Source: Parelaphostrongylus tenuis (taxonomy: Eukaryota > Nematoda > Chromadorea > Rhabditida > Metastrongylidae). From it: a stretch of DNA of 64,000 nucleotides. The notes below the pieces were generated by a model. The model did not search any database, was not told the origin of the DNA, and saw nothing but the letters and a program-made list of their open reading frames with translations. Shown here one piece after another: positions 1-11,244 of this stretch (the first letter of the stretch is position 1; every line of letters begins with the position of its first letter). The DNA lies in NCBI GenBank assembly GCA_019055375.1, contig JAHQIW010000472.1, forward strand, positions 32,546-96,545, read 5' to 3'. Both the position numbers and the translations under genes were made by a program.

Positions 1-2
1 AT

Positions 3-98
3 AATCACTCGGTAGTTCTATGAGAAACCGGTAGTATTGCTTTGTGCTGATGTTGCCTACTGAATTCTTTTCCTTAGTGCAAGACAAACATGGCCACC
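3..98 (-). repeat. Dispersed repeat, inverted copy of 30054-30149
   Basis: The reverse complement of this stretch matches 30054-30149 almost base for base, including the shared phrase GAATTCAGTAGGCAACATC. The similarity stops near position 98 and appears to continue past the left edge of the window. It has no open frame of note. At the other site the same sequence abuts a damaged kinase exon, so it is probably mobile or rearranged repeat DNA of unknown class. Confidence 0.7.
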
Positions 99-572
99 GT
101 GAAAGCAGCCAATTCAGTTTCGATCATCGTTGCCGATGTATTAGATTTTTTTGTCTCCAAATCGAATCAATTTCTGGAATAGAGTCAGCTACTGAACAAA
201 GAATGGAACGTATTCATTGATAAGCAAAATTAAACGGTATTCACCTTTATGTCTATTTGTATCCTTCTTTTTCAGTCACCCCAAAGAAGCACTGTACTCG
301 CGCTTTTTTACATTCCCAGTCAGACGATCATCTGGTGACGGTGTTAGACTGTAAAAGACCACTGATTCAGGAAAAAAAAAACACCGAGATGTAACATTAA
401 TAATTACGAAGCAGGCGGCTTTACATTGCAAACGAATTTCAGCTACCGATAGCGGATCATCACTGATTTTATACTAAAGCGCATAGAAGCAAAAAGTATT
501 TTAATTCTAGAAACTTCGAAAGGTAATGCAAATCTCAGGAATCAGATAACACAGAGGAACATTTCAACTCAC

Positions 573-1821
573 CTGAATTCCCGTTTCATTTGCCGTTTCG
601 TCCTTACACGTTCCACCTCATCATCTCTTTGTTTCCTTTCACGATGATGCTTTGGCAGTACACGCAAAGCAAATTTCCTGAGTTCCTAGAGCAGTGTATA
701 TTATGAGTAAGCCTATATTGACAGTATTAATACTTTCTAAACCTATCAAGACTGTTCCGAATAAAAAATAAGACAAGCGATATAGAAACAGCAAATATTT
801 CAAGACAGTTATGAACGAAAACCTTTGCTTTGAATGTTTCAAATGCCAATATAAAAATAAGCAAAGACAATGTCTACACTTTTCTTTGTTAGAAAAAACG
901 GATATAAATGAAGGATAAGCTCTTGGTGTTGATCAATCCCTGAAGGTTGCGCATGCATTCGATTCCATTCGTAAGATCATAAGGTTAGCTGAATGTATAT
1001 CTGGCCTTCACAGCAATTCGAAGCGGCCTAGTACTGTATTAAATCAGTGCTGCCACCTAAAGACAAGCTTAGTACCATTTTGGCCACCCCAAAAACATGG
1101 AAGTTTTGGTGAGCTCTGGGCACAAGGTCGAACCAAAGACCACAACTGCGTCGCAATATACCTCTAAGCATTTTGCCCTTACGCGCCCTCACGAAGAGAA
1201 TTAGATACATAGAACAGCTGACAGTCCACTGAACTAACTTCATGTTTTTTTACTATAACGATCCTCGTTTTTCTCCATACACGATCCTTCTCTCGTCTTT
1301 CTGAGAAGTGATTTTTGTAAATAAACATATAACAATACGCGTGGATGCAGCACCTGCGTGTTTGTGCATTTGCCTATCACTCGATCGCGCTCCCTTCGAT
1401 CTCGATCCTGATGCTTTTCCCTAGGCTTTTCTTGCTTGCCACTTCTGGCTTTCTCGAAATACTAAATACTTTCAGATTCTACAGGAAAATAAGTCGAGTA
1501 ATTACTATCTTCAGCTGAATCGTGAACATTTCTTCGTCGTCGCTGTGGCGAGTATCTCTTTCTCGTTTTTCTAGGAGTCGTCTACGTAATCGGTCCTCTT
1601 CAACTAAAGGTATGTGGTACTGAAAAAAGTCCTATATAACTCTATATAATTTAGCGATGCAAATTTGAAGAAGAAGCAACTGGTGATAACAGATAAACTT
1701 GAGAAAAATGAATACAAACCCTTACTTTCTATATCTTCTTTACTGAACTCGATCTTTTTCCTTTCAGGCAGGTCTGGCATATGGACAGGTGAATTCGAAG
1801 ACGACTCTTCACTATGAGCCG
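573..1821 (-). CDS. Arg/Glu-rich charged protein, four phase-linked exons (partial)
   Basis: Four minus-strand exons join in frame: 1821-1726, 1603-1506, 1461-1354 and 685-573. All have AG acceptors and GT donors. Phases agree at each junction (1/2, 0, 0). The product is highly charged, with stretches such as DRLRRRLLEKRERDTRHSDD, HQDRDRRERDRV and RKQRDDEVERVRTKRQMKR, preceded by a Ser-rich segment (SEESSSNSP). Such composition is typical of nuclear RNA-processing or SR-like proteins and of the N-terminal arms of CDK11 kinases, but no domain is recognised. The intron between 1506 and 1461 is only 44 nt. The last exon ends in phase 2 and the gene continues beyond the left edge. The phase also fits an upstream exon at 3810-3648. 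Function unknown; exon calls are inferred. Confidence 0.5.
930..1167 (-). repeat. SINE-B copy, minus orientation, decayed
   Basis: It shares with the copies at 25085, 55975, 57200 and 58190 the end phrase TTGATCAATCCCTGAAGG and the other-end phrase around ACTGCGTCGCA followed by ACCTCTAA. It lies in the intron between exons 1461-1354 and 685-573 of the charged-protein gene. Confidence 0.5.
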
Positions 1822-1829
1822 CTGAAGAA

Positions 1830-3640
1830 ATGCTATATTTAAGAATCCATGGTAATATAGAACTTAGCGAGGTTCAAAAATGTGGAGCCCTTTCGATAGG
1901 CAGACTTGGAAGGAGCTACAAAGGCGCCGGCTGACCAGGATGCCATTCGCTGAAAACTAAAATCATTATCGAAAATCAAGTGCGCTGACATACTATAAAA
2001 GTAATGATTATAGGCTACGAAAGTATTCTTAGGAAGCAAAAAACCTCCTGGACATCCAGCAACCTCGGCTTTCTAATGAATGGAAAAAACCTATGGGGAG
2101 TTTAGTCCAATCACTGTAGAACCTATGTTGGAAACGGTAATTCAGGTTGACCGCTTTCTCTACAGTCGGATAGAAATAGTGGGGCAAAAGAAAGGAAAGG
2201 CAAGTTTGAACAGCTCGTAAACGATTTCAAACACCGCCTTTGATTAGAAAACATTTCGTAACGAAATGGTTGCTCCTTAACCTTTGACGTTGATAAATTC
2301 ATAAAAAAAAACTCCACATTCACGAGATTCTGCGCTTTCCAGGACATGAACGCTCAGTGGCGAAAACGGTTGCTAAAATCACACTGAACTTGGACGCATG
2401 AAACATGGCAGATCTAATGCCAGCACTGGCTGGTTCCAAAGATTCATAGTGGAGAAAATCCGTTCTCAAAAGAGATGAGTTAGGGAACATTTTGTGTAGA
2501 GGAATGATCGATGATATCTGTATAGCTGGACAACGATGAAGTAGAGAAACTCCAAGGTCAGATATGCGTAAAAAGTGATTCCAACCCAACACTGTTACCA
2601 ACTGTTTCGCCATCTTGCAACTGTAATCTACGAAAGAGATCGGAATTGCATATAGATACCTCTGCGACTTTAAGTCTCGTTATATCCTCTCCTTGGTGAC
2701 ATTGAATTCTAGTAAGGTTAACTACTGCGTGTCCCGAAAAATCCGTGTTGGAAAAATCTAAAAGCTCAGGACAGTCAGTTCGCCTTCACAAATTAGAAGA
2801 GGTTCGCTGCTTTGCAAATCGTGTTACTTCAGGATGGAAGCAATTCCTGCAATTGGAGTCAACCGACAGAACAACGAAAGAGCATTAAGTATACTTGAAC
2901 AGGACTTAATCTCTATAAGAAATTCTTTGATTCTGGGAAAACATTACAGCAGGTGATTAACATCAATGAATCTGATAAGACTATCGAGTACTAAAGAATT
3001 TGCGACCACCTTGATTATTGAAAAGAGCCAACGTTGGAAAGAAGATCAGCCGTAAAACTCAACCTATTCTAATCCAGTGGATCTCCAGCCAATTATCAAC
3101 TACTTTTCCACTATTTTTGACTATTAACGGATAAGAAAAAGTTTCTCAGAATCGGTGCTGGATGTGCCTCCAAGCAATTCTGAGCTCTAGAAGCTTAAGA
3201 ATTTCTCAGCGCTTGTTCCGAATTGAGTGAGCATGTTTCCAGTTGTAAATATATGTGGGTCACAATGATTATACATCAACTAACAAACCTTACCGGCAAG
3301 CTGAGTCATATGTAGGATATATTAAAGCTTAGAAAGAATGCTCATTTTCCAAACTCTCCATAGATACAGATCAAACAATATTTCAAAGTCTTTTGGATTA
3401 TTTGACCTAAATATAGAGAAGCTTTGAAAACCAACTCTTCTAAAATCAATCATGAAGTTTCCCTTATGATTTAGCTACCACGATGACGAGCTACCTATTT
3501 TGCCCTAAACGAACTGAGCTGTATGGTTAAATTGACAAAGAACTGAGAAAAATAAACTGAATTCCACGATGTTCGAAGAAATATGAAATGTTATACTACA
3601 AATTGAAAAGGATAATGTACGATACACTGAATCTCAAACG
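1830..3640. other. Probable intron or intergenic DNA, nothing recognised
   Basis: Only short open frames on both strands occur here. A minus-strand stretch near 1950-1880 follows a plausible acceptor (GTTTTCAG) but no donor of matching phase was found. If exons 3810-3648 and 1821-1726 belong together, this is a 1.8-kb intron. No repeats with copies elsewhere in the window were seen. Confidence 0.4.
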
Positions 3641-3647
3641 GAGATAC

Positions 3648-4121
3648 CTTGCTGAAATACTCCCTCGGTAGCGTACAATTCAGAACGGCCAAGCACTGCC
3701 CCATTTTCGTCGAGTATAGCATGGACTGCAGTTCTGTTATAGAGCGATCCGAAGAAGTCTCCCACGTGGTTCATAGCTTCAACCATATCACTAGCCAGAA
3801 CACAGACGCTCTGTGTAATTCACATTGATAACTAGTTTGGACTGACAGTAAAATCGACAAAACTCACTTGTGCCGCAGTTTTTGGCATACCGACAGCTCC
3901 TGCGCTATGTTCTCGAATGCCTTTGTTTCTACTGACGTGACGCTCCCCAGTTCCAAAATTCTGAGCTGAACAGAAAGAAGAAGTAGACAGACAGCAACTC
4001 AGTGACGTTGACTGATAAAAAAGTAAACCTACTCGAGTACATAAACAGTTCCAATATAGTATACAAGTTTTTGAATAGATGCAGCTTCATCATACTTATG
4101 CACTATCTGAAGACCAAAACA
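3648..4121 (-). CDS. Unrecognised multi-exon gene segment, perhaps 5' part of the charged-protein gene
   Basis: Three minus-strand exons are visible: about 4121-4041 (reads CFGLQIVHKYDEAASIQK), 3965-3868 and 3810-3648. The last is open for 54 codons and includes MVEAMNHVGDFFGSLYNRTA and ENGAVLGRSELYATEG, ending at a CAAG|gtatct donor. Two acceptor choices exist for the middle and last exons. One reading gives LRILELGSVTSVETKAF then VCVLASDM; the other gives NFGTGERHVSRNKGI then SVCVLASDM. The final phase (1) fits the exon starting at 1821, so the two blocks may be one gene. I do not recognise the protein. Confidence 0.45.
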
Positions 4122-4129
4122 CTGAGCGA

Positions 4130-6948
4130 TCGTATATCAAAGACCTAACGAGAATGCGAAAGAACAACGTTCTATAAAGGAAAGAATTATATGGAATACA
4201 AGAAAACACAAAGCACCAAATCTAAAGCGAATTTGAGGGGGCGCCAAAAGAGACAGAGTCGTAGCACTGATCTGAAGACGACGTCATTCATTGTCTCCGG
4301 CAAACCAAGCAAGAACTAAGACGAACAATCATAGTTTGTGAAATACGAATGACTAGAAGGACGATATGATTCACGACCGAGCACCTACTTTTGAAACCTA
4401 TTCAAAAATGGCAAAAACAGCAGTTTAGTGGAACAGAAGAAAACAGCACCTTCAAACATCTAAGTGAAATCCGACCTCAGACGGGAGTTGAACCAGCGTT
4501 TCATCAATACCACGAACGTGTGCTACCTTTACATCATCAAGGCCAGCACTAATTCACCACTTATTCTTCAATATCTCTCCATCGTATCTATCGGCCACCA
4601 ACCATTATCAGGTTCAGTCGCGTAAGCAATGTCGTTTTACAAAGCCAGTTAGGCTCACAGTCATTGCATTTACATGATTCAAAATTTCTTCTGTTTCTAC
4701 AGCTTCTTCGTAGTGTTATGATGTTTCAAATACACCTAAGACAACTGAGTGGTAGGTAGAAATTCGAAGTCAGTCGCGTTTCATCCATACCAAAGACGCG
4801 TGCTTTGAGATAGCATTTGTCCGCCTATGAAGAGCAATATCATGAATCCCTTCTACCACGCAATACGAATCGTTCAGAGCTCTTACATTCACCATTTCTG
4901 GGTGAGCGCACGACAACCAGAGCCAGCATTTCGCGCATTGTCAGCGATAAAAAGGGGGATGTAACCACTAGAAGGAAACGTGGAACTGTCCCCTCATGCA
5001 CTTTTTCCATAGCCCATTTGAAAGGCGTTCGCACAACCCAGTGGCTAATTGGCGACATTTCAGCAGCGAAAGTCAATAGAGAATGTGGAATAAGCAAGCA
5101 CCCAATGATGCGTGAGTACTCTGAAACCAGACCATCAAAAAAAAAAAAGGAGAAACTGTCGCTTCTTAACGTTCAGTTCGACCGTAACCCAATGGAGACC
5201 TTCTTAATAACATATAGGCTGCAATGAAGATGCATCAACTGCTACTGTTCTTCAACATTTTCGCTTTATCGGCTTAGAGCATTAGAAACTTCAATAGTCA
5301 CGACATTGGACATGAAAATTATGTAAACTACACTATTCCAACAAGATCTGGTGAAGTACTCCATAGACTGAAACATAAACGTGGTCAGTCTACAACTGAT
5401 TTTACATCTACGTAGCCAGATTCTCGTCGGATGAAAAGGCTCGCTTTACAAAGTCTGTGCAACTACTTGATGGGCTAGGTATTTCGAGTAGTACTTGATA
5501 GACTGCGCGGAGAAAACAAGTCTATCATTACTATCAACGGGTGATGAGCTAACTACTTGGATACCTGGATGGTCCGTCTTCACAAATCGTGCGGACCGCA
5601 GCACATGAAAATGTGCTGGTTTAATTGTTTTGTTCCCTGAAATGACCAAGTAAGCCTAGACGGGGCTTCCTGAGGTCGTCACCACATTAGAGCAGTCGCC
5701 GACCCTTGTGGATCAGAGAGAGAGATTACCACCTTGCGACTAGTACCTACCAAGATGGCGGTCACTCCGGTTCTGTATGATTATAAAGGAGCAGATGGAA
5801 AACTGACCTCATTCGCTAGAGAGGAACTTTTCATAGGGTTGTCTAAAGACTGAGGATATAGACTGCAATGAAGACTAGGAGGCTCGATCCACTTCTCGAT
5901 CTACCGTGTAGTCCACGCGATCTACGCATTGCGCGTTACACATACGGAGTGTGATCTCCAGATCAAACGAATGATGTAATACTAAGAATCTCCACAATTC
6001 CTACGCTTCGACAACGCACCTTCATATTGGGAAATCGATCAATTATCACCTCAACAGGTATTCACGTGGACGCCTCCGCCAGTCGGCCGCGAGTGGCCAA
6101 CGGCCACCTTCCCGCACATTACAACCCAACTTGTTCTGCCTGCTGCGTTTCGGAGAAACGGTCTGTTTAGGATATAAGCAAATCGCTGGCATCAGAAAAG
6201 ATTCTGCTATCGAATGATTACAGATGCTTCAAAGGAAGAGCTCTGTCTGGCGAGAAATATGCGCGTCTTTTACGCAAGAAATCTCCTCCTGTAGCAACGT
6301 CAAAAAAAGGTTTTTTTGGCATTGGCAACATGGGGCGGACAGTTACGCGACCGACCAGCGACGAATCGAGTTTGACCTACGCGACCGGCAGGGTGTTGCA
6401 TGAGTCGACTTTCTCTCTTAGCACTTTCCTCCTGGAAAAACGAATGGATATGCCCGACGGGACTCACTTGGAATCAAACGCATTCGAATCCACGAAAGAA
6501 ATCAGCGAATAAACGAGTTAAGCAAATGAAAAAGACCTTATGAAAATACAATGACCATGAAAAGCAACAATTGTACCTGGAATGAATAACATGATGGAGA
6601 AAATGTGTACTATTGCCAATTCCTTACGGATTTCAATTTGAGTCAACAATTTTCAACTGGAGCGCGCTTGAAGTGTACTGAGTAATTCCCGATCCAGTAG
6701 ATTACGCATTTGGCATTTAGTTTTTACAGATTCACTCGGATTATTTGGAAAGCGCTGATTCTTGGAAATACCCTAAAGTTGCATTACACTCTTGAACTTA
6801 TGAGAAAGGCAGTCAATGGACTCGTTAGGCTCGTTCATGATCCAATTTTCAACGGTCCAGCGATGGACAGATTTATTCCATCATATATTCCTTATCACCA
6901 AGCGTTACTGACTGATTAGTAACGAGTCGAATCCTCTGAATAGCTTAC
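4130..6948. other. Non-coding stretch with SINE fragments
   Basis: Two minus-strand tRNA-like pieces (4474-4560 and 4767-4815) share the phrase TGAAACGC before a B-box-like GGTTCAACTCCC or its remnant. A 136-codon plus-strand open frame at 4817-5227 starts directly after the second piece, has a shadow frame on the other strand and no recognisable domain; I do not call it a gene. The rest (5230-6948) shows nothing I can name. Confidence 0.4.
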
Positions 6949-6993
6949 ATATATGTATATATATCTATATCTATATCTATATCTATATCTACA
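6949..6993. repeat. TATCTA microsatellite abutting an RTE 3' end
   Basis: A run of TATCTA and TATA units directly follows the 3' tail of the minus-strand RTE fragment that starts at 6994. The sister RTE end at 59525 also abuts a short TATA run. Confidence 0.8.
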
Positions 6994-8200
6994 TATCACC
7001 TGTATCACCTGTCGTCTCGTTGATCGTCGAGTGACTCAAGCGGGTACCAGCAACTCTTCCATTTTTCCCAGTCGCGTGCAGGAGTGGCCCAGTTGGTCCT
7101 CCTCGCTTTAGGGATTCGCTGAGCATCATATCTTTCTTCTATCGCTTTCGTGAAGAAATCGGACCATCGGGTCAGTGGTCTTCCTATAGAGCGCTTGACA
7201 TCCCGAGAAATCCAGTCGGTAACGGCTCTTGTCATCGGTTGTCGTTGAAGCGCATCACGTGGCCGGCTCACCTTATTTTCGATATCCTGGCGTGTAGGAC
7301 GGCGTCTCTGAACTTCGATCACTGACGTAGGCCGGAACTTTGGATCCTTTCTCTCATTTGCGAGATACGGGATACTCCTAGCATCGATCTTTCGACTGCG
7401 CGTTCGATAACGCCAAGTGATTTTTCGTTTTGCTTACGTAGTGACCACGTTTCTGCCGCATACGTTAGGGCAGGGATAATTGTCGAGTCGAAAAAGTGGG
7501 CATGGAGTCGAATGTTCTTTGTCCTATTCGTTACATCTAGGTTGCTCTCAAACGTTCACCCAGCCGCTCCTCCTCCTGCTCAACTCTGCAGCTAGGTCGT
7601 TCATCATGTTGATTTCACGACCTAGATAGACGTAACTGGAGCATTCGGAGATTGCCGTTCCGTTGAGCGCGAATGGGGCTTAGAAACGCATCCGTTTCTC
7701 ATGAACATCGTTTTCGTTAGATTTAGTTGAAGACCTATCTTTACACAGGCGTTATCGAAATCTCAACATTCGTTCCGGTTGGCTGATGTTTGGTGTTATG
7801 AGAACGATATCGTCATAAAAGCGAAGATGGTTTAATTGTCAACCATCAATTTTCACTCTCATATCGTCCCATTCTAATGTTCGCATGATGTTTTGTGAGG
7901 TGGCAGTGAATAGTTTTGGAGAAATGGTATCGCCTTGTCGGACCTCTCTTCTTACGTCAACGGTGATATTGTTGTAGAATAAAGATATTTTGGTTGTGAA
8001 ATCTTCGTAAAGCTCACGAAGGATCATTACATACCGAGTAGGGACGCCCTGGTTATTCAGAGCTTCTATAACCGTTTCTGTTTCCACTGAATCAAAGGCT
8101 TTCTTCAGATCGATGAAAGTGAGACAGAGTGATTGTCTGTACTCTCGTGAAACTTCAATCAGTCTTGTAATCGTGTGGATTTTCTTTATCACGTCTTATA
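6994..8200 (-). mobile_element. RTE-clade retrotransposon fragment R1 (3' half)
   Basis: Reading the minus strand from 8192, the translation shows the reverse transcriptase thumb-to-palm region in order: THTITRLIEV-like start, LCLTFIDLKKAFDSVETE (motif A), RQGDTISPKLFTA (motif B), then LRFYDD-like motif C near 7820. A degraded region and the C-terminal tail SIGRPLTRWSDFFTKAIEER ending SLDDQRDDR follow. Several frameshifts make it a pseudo-copy. It is 5'-truncated at about 8200 and lacks the endonuclease. The 3' end is the tandem GGTGATACA-type tail shared by the other copies, consistent with the very short repeat-based 3' ends of RTE elements. It forms the left end of a block duplicated at 59.5 kb. 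Confidence 0.9.
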
Positions 8201-8462
8201 TTATTCGTAAGTTTGTGATTTCTTGCGATTTTTGATGAGTTGACCGTTTTACTTTTTGGAATTGTACGAAATTTTTTTCTACTCTAGAATGAACACTTCA
8301 AAATCTAAGTCGTGAACGTCTCTTGAACGTTCAACTTGGGTCACTCTACCATCGAAGCGACACCAAGCTATGTGGAGCACTTCAACACAAAGCGGTTGAT
8401 ATACGGAAGGCGGCACCATCACGTCAAATTCGCCTACGACAGCTTTATCGAAGCGGTGTGAA

Positions 8463-8717
8463 GACAACGGTCGTCCACATATTGCGCGTCTGACATCGCA
8501 AAGAATTGAAGAGTTAGGGTAAGAAAGCTTAATTCGTCCACCGTATAGCCCAGATGCTGCCCCGAGTGATGATCATCTTTTCAAATCTGTGCAAGATTCC
8601 TTGGAGGGAAAACGCTTCTTCAAATCCGATGATGTGATATAGCACCTGCCGGAGTGTTTTGCTTCGAAAACGTCAGAATTCTATCGTCGAGGGATCGGAA
8701 CATTGCTAAGAATTTGA
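8463..8717 (+). mobile_element. Mariner-family transposase C-terminal remnant
   Basis: The plus-strand translation reads DNGRPHIARLTSQRIEELG, then PPYSPDAAPSDDHLFKSVQ, then LEGKRFFKSDDVI and a segment ending ASKTSEFYRRGI. This is the typical end of a Tc1/mariner transposase: the DNARPH block, the HPPYSPDLAPSDYHLF block carrying the catalytic Asp, and the FYRRGIE ending. Stops interrupt it and the N-terminal half is not identifiable, so it is a dead fragment. It lies between R1 and the core of block D1 and is absent from the sister block. Confidence 0.85.
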
Positions 8718-8819
8718 CAAAACATCATTGATTCTAGTGGTGCATACTTTAGTTAGGAATGTTTATTTGTTAATGTTTGAAAAATTGCTTTGTTGGGAAA
8801 GTTTACCACACAAAATTTA

Positions 8820-10290
8820 CTTTTCAATCTGATAAGAAACTGCAAACAGATGCTTTGTGGTTCTTTGACGAGTGTTTTATATGCTTCTAAAGAGTATTTT
8901 TTGTGAACAAATTTGATTACAGCACCAGCAGAAAGTAATTATCGGTTTAACAGTATTGAACAACAAAAGTTGCACATGAGGTAATTAATTCGACGGCGAA
9001 ACTCGCATAAGAAAGACATTTCATCATAAAACAGAATAATTGCTCATAGATATTATTTTTTGAATTCACCAAATCTCTTTTGTGTTTTATCTTTTCATCG
9101 AGATACCAGGTTTTCCCTACAACATAGAACATGAACACCGAATTGTACACCTGAAAATATATCTGTCATGTGAGCAGGGCTTACTTTAACCCATCAAATA
9201 GCAAAAATGCTCCTTATTTTCCGTCCAAGTAATTCATATTCACTAAATCTCACCTAGTAATAAAGGAAAGAATGCCGTACACTACAATTCTGCAACAGTT
9301 ATGATGTAAAAAATGCTTAACTGAACAAATGGCGGCTTAATATTTTTTGAAAGATGACCCAGTCCTATAAAGCACGTGGTTCCAACCACTGGAACATGTT
9401 CTCGACAGACCAGCACATAACCAACTGCGGGTATGCGCATAGAGGATGAGAAACTCCCCAAATGGGGATGGAAACGGCCATCACCTAGTAAAATGGGGAT
9501 CAGCTCACAATGTATAGAGCCAATCACGAATGCTCAAAGAGCTGCAGTCAGTCATTTGGTGGAAACTATCGTTTCTAGCGAGACGCGTCGTTGTATTCAT
9601 ACGGACGATTCGATAAAACTGCTTGATGGCTAAGTCGAGATAAAAAGCCTAAGTAAACTAACAATGATAACAGTGCGATATCGAATTACGAATAAACACA
9701 GACTGAGGACATTGTATGACAATTCAAATCAACAACATAGGGCTTTACTTAGGCTTTGCCTTAGGAGACACAACATCATAATTTGTGGTGCTTCAGGTAA
9801 TATAGATGTGGAATAAACATCTAAAGAATCTGACAACGCTTGCACGTTGTACAGACTTCCACCTCTGAACCGTCGCTTGAATTGTCACATTCTAACAACA
9901 TCTCTCTTGTTGCCATTTACGCTAATATTACAGTGTGCTCCAGAAAGCAATTGAAGGTGAAGGAAGTTGTCGTATATTATCCTTCGTCCTTCGGCTTTTA
10001 ATGAAGTGCTTGCGATCTTCTTTTTCTTAAGTTTTTGAAAAGTTACGTTTAGATCTTGAGCAGAGTAGCTGAAGCGTTCGTACTTTCTAACCTAATATCC
10101 AAATTTTTGATATGTATATTTCAAATTTCGTTCATCATTTCAGATAGACATTTGCACTAATGCAACTGCTTTAGTGTGTGCCAATGATAAGTATCGAAAA
10201 CGTCGACTGAGTGCATCTAGTAGATCGTTGTAGTCAAATGTTGGTGAACTACGAGAACTCTTTATATTACCGCTTTAGTAGCACTGTTAA
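8820..10290. repeat. Array-type repeat unit inside D1
   Basis: The part around 8940-9640 resembles sections of the array units at 52040, 55480 and 57715. All share GTTTTTCCTAC or GTTTTCCCTAC, CATAGAACATGAACAC, GTGAGCAGGGCTTAC and a block reading CGTAC...ACAATTCTG. The same sequence recurs at 60570-61400. Minus-strand short open frames (VYNSVFMFYVVGKTWYL after a TTTCAG) recur too, but frames are not kept open across copies, so coding is unproven. Confidence 0.6.
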
Positions 10291-10293
10291 AAG

Positions 10294-10354
10294 GGCTGTG
10301 GCCGATTGGTTAGTGATGCTCGCCGCGGCTCAACGCGGAGTCGGTCCCACGGCC
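10294..10354 (+). repeat. tRNA-like 61-mer without a T arm
   Basis: A 7-bp acceptor-like stem (GGCTGTG with CACGGCC) encloses an A-box-like TGGCCGATTGGTTAGTG and a hairpin CCGCG-GCTCAA-CGCGG. There is no T arm or clear B box, and the loop is 6 nt, so this is not a normal nuclear tRNA gene. It is probably the head of a tRNA-derived repeat. An identical copy lies at 62033-62093 in the sister block. Confidence 0.4.
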
Positions 10355-10639
10355 TTCCGACAATCTTCATCGATAAATAACTGAAGCACTTCGGAATGCC
10401 CCAACCCAAATTCTTCAAATTCCAAGGAGGCATACTCGACTGGTACAAACGTTCGTAAAGGAGATGAAATTCTGAAGCCAGGCGACGAATCAAACGTTAA
10501 AAGTACTAAGACACCTTCAGTAAAAAAATATGTGGTACAGGTTAAATAAAGTAATAAAGCAAAGTACAGTAAAGAGTAACGTATTGTTGTTATAACTACT
10601 GATCCAAGAACGTTGAGTGATATGCAATACTGTGAAGCT

Positions 10640-10712
10640 CGGCAAGAGTTGAACTCACGTCTCATTCTTTGCGGAGCAGCGTGCTAATAATTGCACTACT
10701 GGGACGCCTGTT
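10640..10712 (-). repeat. tRNA-derived SINE head, minus strand
   Basis: The minus strand carries an A-box-like CAGTAGTGCAATTATTAGCA and, about 30 nt on, a B-box-like GAGTTCAACTC. The same layout occurs at 28378-28444, 28848-28905 and 35653-35740. The copy at 62372-62445 is its duplicate. Confidence 0.5.
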
Positions 10713-11244
10713 CTGCTACCACTCTTTCTTCGGTAAAAGTATCGGAGAAGCAGGTTTGTAGACTTCTCCTGACCCCGACCTGTGATAACCAGAATGAATA
10801 AAATTTTATTGTATTTAAAACTCTATTACAAGGTGAATTGTCAGGCCAATCACAGAGAATGTATTATATTTACAACGATAGATTTAATTTTGCCATAACA
10901 GAAATGTGCGTCAAAGGGCACTTTAGTGTTGCACAGACTTCTCGCGAACACGTCTCATCCTTTGCTTCAATCATTATAATACGTCTCTTCATTGAGAAAG
11001 AGGTCCGCCTCTTTTTACTTACTCTTTTTTCACTTCTCGCACAGAGAATATTCTCCTTGAGGATTGTCTTTTTTCATGTCACTATACGTTTCATATACGT
11101 TCTTCATAATGTCTCTTCCAATAAGCTCTATTACGAAACTGTTTCCGACAGTCTCGCGAACCCTACACAAGTCTGTGACTATTTAATTTCACACAAGCAT
11201 CTCTCGAAGTACAACAATGTCCCGGTTCTAGGCGCGAAAGAGTG

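Noticed and set aside
4817..5227. 136-codon plus-strand open frame
   Set aside because: It starts inside a tRNA-derived repeat piece, has no domain or splice context, and an 85-codon frame overlaps on the other strand.
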